Part shown: positions 32,247-37,186 of the stretch, one piece after another
Numbering within the stretch: position 1 is the first letter of the stretch
Layout of the letters: each line of letters opens with the position of its first letter
Source of the DNA: a virus
DNA: 38,389 nt
Direction: 5' to 3' (one strand)
Virus record (IMG/VR): IMGVR_UViG_3300028025_001979
Location: 1-38,389 of that record
Program-made: the position numbers and the translations under genes
Notes under the pieces: generated by a model
The model's database searches: none
Told to the model about the DNA's origin: nothing
The model's input: the letters and a program-made list of their open reading frames with translations, nothing else

Positions 32247-32719
32247 AGAAAAAATCAAAGTACAAACCCCGTGGTGTTCGCTACGACAACTTGTCTTGGA
32301 TTCTTGCAGGGATGAAAAAGGTTGGTTCATTGCCTACTGCTGGCGTAGAACTCAAGTTAAAAAATCACAATTCTCTTAACATGATCCTAATGGGCAACGG
32401 CACACGGGAACACGTTGATGTGCTGATCTCTGCTGTCAACATGAGTGAAGCCCTTATCCGTATTAGAGATGAGTTGGGTATGGATTGGAAGGACGAGATC
32501 AAAGCAGCACAGGACGCCATTTACACAATGGGTAAGCGTGGCATTGAGAGGGAAAGATTTGCTTTCACAGGCCCAGAGATGACTGCTGTCAAGCTGGTGA
32601 TGGATCTGCATGATGCCCAACTGGACGATTGTTCTGTCAAAGAGATGGAGCAAGCCTTGTTCATTGTGAACGAGGAGATCCGACTTAAGAAGTGCAGACC
32701 TATTGTGGAGATGGCATGA
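32243..32719 (+). CDS. Conserved phage protein, possible late regulator
   Basis: A 158-residue protein from ATG 32243; an upstream in-frame start lies within another gene. Basic N-terminus (KKKSKYKPRGVRYDNLSWILAG), then a helical body with HVDVLISAVNMSEALIRI and a C-terminal helix. It resembles hypothetical proteins found near the end of the early region in phages of Burkholderiales. Antiterminator-like position, but no known motif supports that. Confidence 0.72.
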   Translation: MKKKSKYKPRGVRYDNLSWILAGMKKVGSLPTAGVELKLKNHNSLNMILMGNGTREHVDVLISAVNMSEALIRIRDELGMDWKDEIKAAQDAIYTMGKRGIERERFAFTGPEMTAVKLVMDLHDAQLDDCSVKEMEQALFIVNEEIRLKKCRPIVEMA

Positions 32720-32746
32720 TTGATTTTGTAGCTTATAATTCAAGCC

Positions 32747-33070
32747 ATGAAACAACGTGGTGGCTCCAGAAAAGGTGCTGGTCGTAAAAAGATCAGTGAA
32801 GAGGGTCGGACTATCCGAGCAAGGGTAGGTCCGGTTCACGAACAAGCATTGATGCTGGCAGGGAACGGTTCCTTGTCAGAAGGCATTCGTAGATTAGCTG
32901 ACAAGCACTGGAGATTGGTACATGGAGAACCCAAACAAAGCAATTCAGTACATCATAAATACAGCCCCCCTGTACGCACAGGCCAAGGGCCAAAGGATGT
33001 ACCTGGAGGAGATGAGAAAGTCGGTCAAGGCAAAGTTGATGAAGTCTTGCTCGGAGACAGTACTGGGTAA
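32747..33070 (+). CDS. Small basic ribbon-helix-helix/GAGRK-type protein
   Basis: A 107-residue ORF. The first 60 residues look real: KQRGGSRKGAGRKK opening, then RTIRARVGPVHEQALML and a helix GSLSEGIRRLADKHW, as in small DNA-binding proteins of the RGGARxGAGRK type. The last 50 residues are out-of-frame shadow of the next gene and low-complexity. It overlaps that gene by 149 bp. It may function as a DNA-binding regulator. Confidence 0.62.
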   Translation: MKQRGGSRKGAGRKKISEEGRTIRARVGPVHEQALMLAGNGSLSEGIRRLADKHWRLVHGEPKQSNSVHHKYSPPVRTGQGPKDVPGGDEKVGQGKVDEVLLGDSTG

Positions 33071-33242
33071 GCAAGAGATCTATGCCTATGCCCATCCTGA
33101 CTACATAGAGATCCTAGAGGGGATCAAGGTAGCTGTTGAGCAAGAGGAGAACTACCGCTGGATGATGGCTGCTGCTCAGGCTCGCGTGGAAGTATGGAAG
33201 ACCCAGAAATATTCAGAACGTGCAGAAGCCAGAAATCTTTGA
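32922..33242 (+). CDS. Conserved phage protein (ENPNKAIxYI family)
   Basis: A 106-residue protein. It starts MENPNKAIQYIINTAPLYAQ and carries YLEEMRKSVKAKLMK and EAYAHP-like YAYAHPDYIEILEGIKVAVEQEENYRWMM segments, with a helical end. I know this family from many phages as a hypothetical protein, often near packaging or replication genes. The ATG at 32922 is inside the previous gene in another frame, so it is translationally nested. Confidence 0.8.
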   Translation: MENPNKAIQYIINTAPLYAQAKGQRMYLEEMRKSVKAKLMKSCSETVLGKQEIYAYAHPDYIEILEGIKVAVEQEENYRWMMAAAQARVEVWKTQKYSERAEARNL

Positions 33243-33274
33243 TACACTACGCTCGTTGTAGTGACTCACAACAA

Positions 33275-33357
33275 ATGAAAGCCGTTTACACATGCGTTTG
33301 GCCCCCTGAGAAATCGTGGGGGGAGTCACCCGAATGCAGTTGTAAACGGCTTTTTTT
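33275..33357 (+). terminator. Structured terminator / possible RNA element
   Basis: AAAGCCGTTTACA (33278-33290) pairs with TGTAAACGGCTTT (33341-33353), a perfect 13-bp outer stem followed by a T-run (33351-33357). Inside are a 3-bp TGC/GCA pairing and a CCCCC/GGGGG hairpin (33302-33306 with 33318-33322). The distance between the arms is 50 nt, large for a simple terminator, so a structured leader or small RNA is possible. It ends the rightward early operon before the gene at 33592. Confidence 0.7.
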
Positions 33358-33591
33358 GTTTCACAACGACTCGGACACCATGCGGTACGTCAGTGGTGGA
33401 GTCTTAAATAACCCTGTTACACGAGCAAGCCAGAGCAGGGACGGTGGGCGAATTCCTAGAGCCGGGTGGTTGAAACAAGTCTGGGATAGTGCAGTGCGAG
33501 GACATGGCTCCAAAGATCACAGGCACAGAGCGAACTGTATTCACTTACGGTAAGGCTGTGCTTTGCTCAGACATTCACCAAAGATCACTTT
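33358..33591. other. Unassigned segment after the structured terminator
   Basis: A 234-bp stretch without a convincing gene. A 92-residue open frame (33275-33553) continues from the hairpin but looks like read-through of structured DNA. A 35-residue ORF (33504-33611, MAPKITGTERTVFTYGKAV...) overlaps the next gene by 20 bp and may be real. GC-rich tracts such as CAGAGCAGGGACGGTGGGCG suggest RNA structure. I see no tRNA fold. Confidence 0.45.
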
Positions 33592-33855
33592 ATGAACAAC
33601 AAACTCAATAAAGAAGAACGTATCCACCTTGCTCTGATCAAGGAATTACCTTGTTCAGTGTGTGATGCTCCCGGTCCAAGTGAGGCTCACCACATCAAAC
33701 AAGGCCTTCAGTACACCTGTGTAGCTCTTTGCGTTGACTGCCACAGAGGTCCAGTACTAGGCTTACACGGCCAAAAAAGGATGTGGGCCATCAAAAAGAT
33801 GGATGAGTTGGATGCCTTGAACGTCACTTTGAAGAATTTGTTCAAGATCATTTGA
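33592..33855 (+). CDS. Ref/NinG-like zinc nuclease
   Basis: An 87-residue protein with CSVCDAPGPSEAHHIKQG (C21, C24, H33, H34) and CVALCVDCHRGPVLGLHG (C43, C47, C50, H51, H59). This is the Cys/His core of the Ref-type HNH-like nucleases of phages, such as P1 Ref, which cut DNA in a RecA-dependent way. It probably assists recombination together with ERF and RusA. The gene stands alone between a terminator and a non-coding region. Confidence 0.78.
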   Translation: MNNKLNKEERIHLALIKELPCSVCDAPGPSEAHHIKQGLQYTCVALCVDCHRGPVLGLHGQKRMWAIKKMDELDALNVTLKNLFKII

Positions 33856-33968
33856 AATCCAAAAGCCTTTGGAATCTCAAAACTTTCAAAACCTTTGAGA
33901 TCCAAAAAATTGGTTAACTTGACTTCCAAAATCCTTAGCAAAAGTTTTCTGAAAAACTGCCTCTTTTA

Positions 33969-33980
33969 AGGGTTTACCCT
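33969..33980. repeat. AGGGTTTACCCT motif (distal copy)
   Basis: A 12-bp motif identical to the copies at 36188 and 36496, but on the far side of the leftward accessory operon. It is followed by AATACCCTGAAAG and then operator-like palindrome A. The motif has AGGG/CCCT symmetry around TTTA. Confidence 0.65.
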
Positions 33981-33991
33981 AATACCCTGAA

Positions 33992-34005
33992 AGTGAGCAC
34001 TCACT
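33992..34005. promoter_or_regulatory. Operator-like palindrome A (AGTGAGCACTCACT)
   Basis: AGTGAG and CTCACT form inverted arms around CA, and the symmetry extends by one base on each side (33991-34006). It shares the pattern AGTRAGCRCTYACT with palindrome B at 34158. Two similar dyads in one gap are typical of dimeric regulator sites. Confidence 0.55.
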
Positions 34006-34157
34006 TCACCAGAAAACTAGCAGCGCATGAGACACTGGTGACAATGCCCCTAGAAACCCCTTAAAAAGCCCATGCAAGCCACTTTTGATGCTTGCCTATA
34101 CCTAGTATGCCAAAACGGTAAAAATCGCTTGTAGGCCGTTTAAATCAATGTTCAAAG

Positions 34158-34171
34158 AGTAAGCGCTTACT
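34158..34171. promoter_or_regulatory. Operator-like palindrome B (AGTAAGCGCTTACT)
   Basis: A perfect 14-bp palindrome. It differs from palindrome A at three symmetric-type positions (G/A, A/G, C/T), so both fit AGTRAGCRCTYACT. It lies 35 bp from the leftward terminator, at the end of the leftward operon. Either regulatory or part of a replication element. Confidence 0.55.
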
Positions 34172-34185
34172 AACTTGGCAAACCC

Positions 34186-34209
34186 AAAAAAACCCGGAAC
34201 GAATCCGGG
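34186..34209 (-). terminator. Rho-independent terminator of the leftward accessory operon
   Basis: On the minus strand CCCGGA (34209-34204) and TCCGGG (34198-34193) make a 6-bp stem with a TTCGT loop, followed by seven T (complement of A run 34186-34192). It ends the operon that runs from 36063 to 34228. Confidence 0.9.
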
Positions 34210-34227
34210 ATTCTTTGGAATTGTCAG

Positions 34228-34404
34228 TTAGACAAAATCAACTAACACCCAAAAATTGTCAGGTTTGACACTTCGCCATTGTTTAGGGTTATCGCAACAA
34301 GTGACTATCAAACCCAATTCATGCACCCCGGTGACTTTCCACAATGTCGCAGCATCCAGCGTAGTGATAACGCCTATTTGGCCGATTTGGTTTTCTATGT
34401 GCAT
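34228..34404 (-). CDS. Small hypothetical protein, last gene of accessory operon
   Basis: A 58-residue protein. The ATG at 34404 is preferred since AAAGGGG lies upstream; an in-frame ATG at 34434 is further up, inside the previous gene. The product begins MHIENQIGQIGVITTLDAAT and is mostly beta strands, with one CC pair. It overlaps the previous gene by ten bases. Confidence 0.68.
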   Translation of the reverse strand: MHIENQIGQIGVITTLDAATLWKVTGVHELGLIVTCCDNPKQWRSVKPDNFWVLVDFV

Positions 34405-34577
34405 GATGGAAGCCCCTTTGTTAAGCAAATGCAAGATACGCCGTTTTCACGGACAGTGAAGCGGTCATAGGTGATAGATCCCTCGTGATCTAAAAATTCG
34501 TTTTCTGTGACCCGTTTTATATCCGGCCCGTCTTCCAGGTCAAAGTCAACGATAAAAAAACGTACATCAATTTTCAT
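34395..34577 (-). CDS. Small hypothetical protein
   Basis: A 60-residue beta-rich protein (MKIDVRFFIVDFDLEDG...). ATG at 34577 overlaps the GP88 gene stop by four bases (ATGA). No domain. It is translated in the same chain. Confidence 0.7.
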   Translation of the reverse strand: MKIDVRFFIVDFDLEDGPDIKRVTENEFLDHEGSITYDRFTVRENGVSCICLTKGLPSCT

Positions 34578-35221
34578 GCTGCCACCAATCGAATTACTTT
34601 GTTCATCTTCTTGCCATGCGCTGGGTAAGCAATGAGAGGGATAGATTTATCCCAGCAAGCCCTACAACCTGAGCAGTTACCGCCGTGAGCATAAGCTTCG
34701 CACAATTTGACCCCTTCAGAAGCTTGGAAGGTCTCAGGATCAGGGCCGATAACAGACCCATGTAAGCCAGGGATATATTCCCCGATAACGCTATCACTTG
34801 AAAAGCGCACCATTACGTTATCCAAGCTTTGCATCTCACGCAAAACAAGGGCGAATTTAGGGAATTTATGCATCCTTGTTGGCAACCAATGATTGCACCA
34901 AGGGGTACGGCGCATAACCTCTAACATCTTTTCCGCTAAACCCAGCGAATACATATCGCCTGAATCAAACCACCGGAAATATCGGTCTGAATCTAACTCT
35001 TCCACCATGTCATCAACCCATTCCATGCGCTGCCAATCTTCACGATTAGACAATCTTGGGGCTTTGACGTTGGGGTAGTTGTAATTCCCTGTAGTTGCAT
35101 AGCATCCTTTGCAAGCATCAACCAAGACACCGGGAGAGGATATAGATCCGGGACAAGTGTCCAAAGCCTGAAGAGACCATGAACGAGCATTCAATTTTGA
35201 GGTGTTAGATATTTTGATCAT
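34574..35221 (-). CDS. GP88-family protein
   Basis: A 215-residue protein. TCPGSISSPG, DACKGCYATTGNY, REDWQRMEWV, RYFRWFDSGDMYS, TPWCNHWLPTRMHKFP, VMVRFSSDSV and CSGCRACWDKSIPLIAYPAHGK are the conserved motifs of the gene-product-88 family in phages and plasmids. The conserved cysteines (C-x2-C-type sets at both ends) suggest metal or iron-sulphur binding. The biochemical function is unknown to me. It begins 32 bp after a micro-gene, with GGAA before ATG 35221. It anchors the accessory operon. Confidence 0.9.
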   Translation of the reverse strand: MIKISNTSKLNARSWSLQALDTCPGSISSPGVLVDACKGCYATTGNYNYPNVKAPRLSNREDWQRMEWVDDMVEELDSDRYFRWFDSGDMYSLGLAEKMLEVMRRTPWCNHWLPTRMHKFPKFALVLREMQSLDNVMVRFSSDSVIGEYIPGLHGSVIGPDPETFQASEGVKLCEAYAHGGNCSGCRACWDKSIPLIAYPAHGKKMNKVIRLVAA

Positions 35222-35252
35222 ATTAATTCCGTGAATATATTGAAGGGGTTAT

Positions 35253-35342
35253 TTACATCTGGTAGATATAAACAAACAAGGGAGTAAAAGCAGTGATAAC
35301 AAAAATCACAGCATATGCAAGGTCAATAAAAAAGCTTTTCAT
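35253..35342 (-). CDS. 29-aa membrane micro-protein
   Basis: ATG at 35342 overlaps the stop of the next upstream gene (ATGA), ORF ends at 35253. The 29-residue product has one hydrophobic segment (FIDLAYAVIFVITAFTPLFVY). This segment is AT-rich compared with the late genes. The overlap supports translation; function is unknown. Confidence 0.6.
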   Translation of the reverse strand: MKSFFIDLAYAVIFVITAFTPLFVYIYQM

Positions 35343-35572
35343 TTTGAAACCTCAAAAATGTATTCAAGACAATCACAGGCCAATACATAATCTCTTGCAT
35401 CATGATATTTTGTAAATTTATATTCATCAGACACAGACAGGCAATGGCCGGGCTTAACATTCAAAAGCCATTCATTTAATTGATCATGTTCATCATCATC
35501 CAAGCCTGATGCATCATCATTTATCAAAGCAGAAGCCCAAAAATCAGGCAGTGTGAATTTAATGGTTTTCAT
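35339..35572 (-). CDS. Small acidic protein (DUF6926-like)
   Basis: A 77-residue protein. FTLPDFWASALINDDASGLDD followed by EHDQLNEWL and KYHDARDYVLACDCLEYIF resembles small mobile-element proteins with the W-x-x-x-LIN-x-DxSGLxDxE pattern (DUF6926-like). These occur on plasmids and phages and have been linked to no established function. Very AT-rich. Confidence 0.75.
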   Translation of the reverse strand: MKTIKFTLPDFWASALINDDASGLDDDEHDQLNEWLLNVKPGHCLSVSDEYKFTKYHDARDYVLACDCLEYIFEVSK

Positions 35573-35576
35573 TTGG

Positions 35577-35855
35577 TTATCTCACTGAATAGGGGTGTGG
35601 CAGGGTGTCTGATCCTGTGGCTTTTCTTTCCCCAGCATCAGCATGTATAGCGGGTTCAATGGCATCAGTTAAATCTGTCAAATCGTCTTCTGTCAGAAGC
35701 TCCAAGACGCTAGTGCCGTCCAATGAAACATCATTCAATTGAACCTTGTAGATGCCCTCGAAATCGTGCCATGCTGATCCCTCTACCCATACATGGGCAT
35801 TACGAACCTGATGTTCGAATTCGATTGTGATTGTGGGGGGATTGTGTCTGTACAT
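35577..35855 (-). CDS. Hypothetical protein, 92 aa
   Basis: A 92-residue protein from ATG 35855 (AAGGTG upstream). A longer ORF starting at 35927 overlaps the upstream gene and is not used. It is beta-rich at the N-terminus (TITIEFEHQVRNAHVWVEGSAW), acidic in the centre (ELLTEDDLTDLTDAIE) and has a short basic end. No family recognised. Confidence 0.72.
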   Translation of the reverse strand: MYRHNPPTITIEFEHQVRNAHVWVEGSAWHDFEGIYKVQLNDVSLDGTSVLELLTEDDLTDLTDAIEPAIHADAGERKATGSDTLPHPYSVR

Positions 35856-35856
35856 G

Positions 35857-36063
35857 TTAAGCACCTTGATTTGTGAATTGATCGTAAGCCACCATATCGG
35901 CATGGACACGGCCAAAAAGGGCAGCAAAGGCCTCTAGCAGGGTTTCGCGGTTATTTGTGTCTGCCAGCATGTAAGCGCATCCAATGGCACATGCAAAGCT
36001 GCCATATGTTTCTTGCATGCGCTTTGCTGCTTTCCAAGCTTGATCGTGTGTCAGTGTGTTCAT
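35857..36063 (-). CDS. Hypothetical protein, first gene of accessory operon, 68 aa
   Basis: A 68-residue protein from ATG 36063 (AAGGAAAT upstream) rather than the longer start at 36087. Helical (HDQAWKAAKRMQETYGSFACAIGCAYML...). Two cysteines. The family is unknown. It lies at the border of the repeat-rich region, so its promoter should be within 36064-36180. Confidence 0.7.
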   Translation of the reverse strand: MNTLTHDQAWKAAKRMQETYGSFACAIGCAYMLADTNNRETLLEAFAALFGRVHADMVAYDQFTNQGA

Positions 36064-36187
36064 GATATTTCCTTGATAGTTGAACAAATGAAGGGGAAAA
36101 AAGTCTGCCCTTTCACATACATAGCAGGAAAGATTCGTGCCAGTTGCTGTAAGTCGTTGATTCCATTGACTGCTCCAAATCCCTAAT

Positions 36188-36199
36188 AGGGTTTACCCT
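36188..36199. repeat. AGGGTTTACCCT motif (single copy)
   Basis: Identical to copies at 33969-33980 and 36496-36507. CCCTAATA lies directly on its left, and follows the 33969 copy on the right (TACCCTAATA). It has partial two-fold symmetry (AGGG/CCCT). Confidence 0.65.
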
Positions 36200-36275
36200 T
36201 GGGACTAAAGAATTCATTTGATTTTGTAGCCACAGTACAACCCGCGAACAACCAACAGCCTCATGCATTGTGATG

Positions 36276-36301
36276 CTCTATCTATAGGGGATTAGATAGA
36301 G
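36276..36301. repeat. 9-bp inverted repeat CTCTATCTA / TAGATAGAG
   Basis: CTCTATCTA (36276-36284) and TAGATAGAG (36293-36301) are perfect inverted arms around TAGGGGAT. Purine-rich repeats follow directly. It could be a protein site or a cruciform. No T-run follows, so it is not a terminator. Confidence 0.65.
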
Positions 36302-36317
36302 TCTGTAGTAAGGGATA

Positions 36318-36369
36318 AGACAAGGGCTATAGAGGGAAACCATAGAGGGTAGAGGGTAGACAAGGGCAG
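36318..36369. repeat. Purine-rich direct repeats
   Basis: AGACAAGGGC occurs twice exactly 40 bp apart (from 36318 and 36358). Between them AGAGGG occurs at 36331, 36344 and 36351, two of them as ATAGAGGG. The strand is nearly all purine, giving a possible triplex or melting zone. Confidence 0.6.
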
Positions 36370-36495
36370 CTATAGATCAAGCCTCATAGACCCTAAGATC
36401 AAACCATAACCAACTTTAATGCTACCGCTCTATCATTAGCATTTGCGTGCATGAGACAAGCTGTATAGATCCACAGTACTGGGCATCCATCCAGC

Positions 36496-36585
36496 AGGGT
36501 TTACCCTCATAGGGTTTCTACCTAGGGGTTAACGAGCATAGGGTTATCCCTGATAGGGTTAGTGCGTAAGGGTAGGGTTTACCCC
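36496..36585. repeat. Iteron-like AGGG array, period about 15 bp
   Basis: AGGG units begin at 36496, 36511, 36524, 36540, 36555 and 36569/36574, with spacings 15, 13, 16, 15 and 14. Two are full or near-full AGGGTTTACCCY and one is AGGGTTATCCCT. The regular phase of about one and a half helical turns and shared core resemble replication iterons. It lies 160-250 bp upstream of the small terminase gene. Confidence 0.65.
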
Positions 36586-36742
36586 CCCTTGTTAGAAAAG
36601 AGGGGGCGTCTGTGACAGGGGCGCTAAACACACATGAATTCCATAGACCCCCCTATAGGCCTAACAAACAGTCCCTACCCTTCCAAAAAATTTTTTCAGG
36701 TTTTAGGATTAGAATTTGTAGACATTAAATCAAGGAGCAGAT

Positions 36743-37186
36743 ATGGCTGGATTTCCTATGCGTAGGGCACTAGAGAAGAAGATTGAGGGTATGGGAGGGA
36801 TAGAGTTTGTTGCTGCTCACATAGCGCAGGGTATGACGATAGGTAGGTTGGCTGAGTTCATTGAGTGTTCTCGGCCTATGCTCAGTTTCTGGATCAACCA
36901 AACGGAAGAGCGTAGGACTGCTGTACTGGGGGCTAGGAAGTTAAAGGCTGAGAAGTTAGCTGAAGAGGCTTTGGAGATTGCTGACCAAGTGGATGAGACA
37001 AGTAACTCGGGGGTTAATAAGGCGAGATTACAGGTGGATACGAGAAAATGGATGGCTGGTAAGCTGGACCCTGAGAATTATGGGGATACGGCCAAGACGC
37101 AGGTTAATGTGAATCTGGGTGATTTACACCTCCAAGCGTTGAAGCACTTAAAGGCTGAAGTCATTACATTGGAAAGCAATGAATAA
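36743..37186 (+). CDS. terS: Terminase small subunit
   Basis: A 147-residue protein. An N-terminal helix-turn-helix-type region (GGIEFVAAHIAQGMTIGRLAEFIE...MLSFWINQ) and a C-terminal ...ARLQVDTRKWMAGKLDPENYGD followed by QVNVNL match phage small terminases. TerS recognises the packaging site and feeds DNA to TerL. RBS AAGGAG precedes the ATG. The last eight bases overlap the TerL start (ATGA region), the usual coupling. Confidence 0.88.
   Translation: MAGFPMRRALEKKIEGMGGIEFVAAHIAQGMTIGRLAEFIECSRPMLSFWINQTEERRTAVLGARKLKAEKLAEEALEIADQVDETSNSGVNKARLQVDTRKWMAGKLDPENYGDTAKTQVNVNLGDLHLQALKHLKAEVITLESNE

Larger units (their letters stand above)
33856..34192. other. Non-coding region between converging operons
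   Basis: No gene seen. It contains one AGGGTTTACCCT motif (33969-33980), an inverted repeat AAGTGAG-CA-CTCACTT (33991-34006) and a 14-bp palindrome (34158-34171). A TTGACT box at 33917-33922 lacks a clear -10 partner. Small hairpins near 33862-33900 could end the rightward transcript. It separates the rightward early genes from the leftward accessory operon. Confidence 0.6.
36064..36742. other. 679-bp non-coding repeat-rich region (origin, packaging or control region candidate)
   Basis: No gene is visible on either strand. It separates the leftward accessory operon and the terminase transcript, and holds an inverted repeat (36276-36301), purine-rich repeated units AGAGGG and AGACAAGGGC (36318-36369), AGGGTTTACCCT (36188-36199) and an iteron-like array (36496-36585). 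It also has an A6T6 tract (36685-36696) and a GC-rich break after the array. Such a collection next to terminase genes is typical of origins or packaging signals. Confidence 0.7.

Noticed and set aside
33275-33553. 92-residue open frame starting at the hairpin
   Set aside because: Its first 27 codons are the terminator-like hairpin itself, and the product has no protein-like pattern. Kept only as part of the unassigned region.
36136-36154. Sigma-54-like promoter on the minus strand (TGGCACGAATCTTTC)
   Set aside because: The -24 element fits but the -12 GC is missing, and no enhancer-binding regulator is present.
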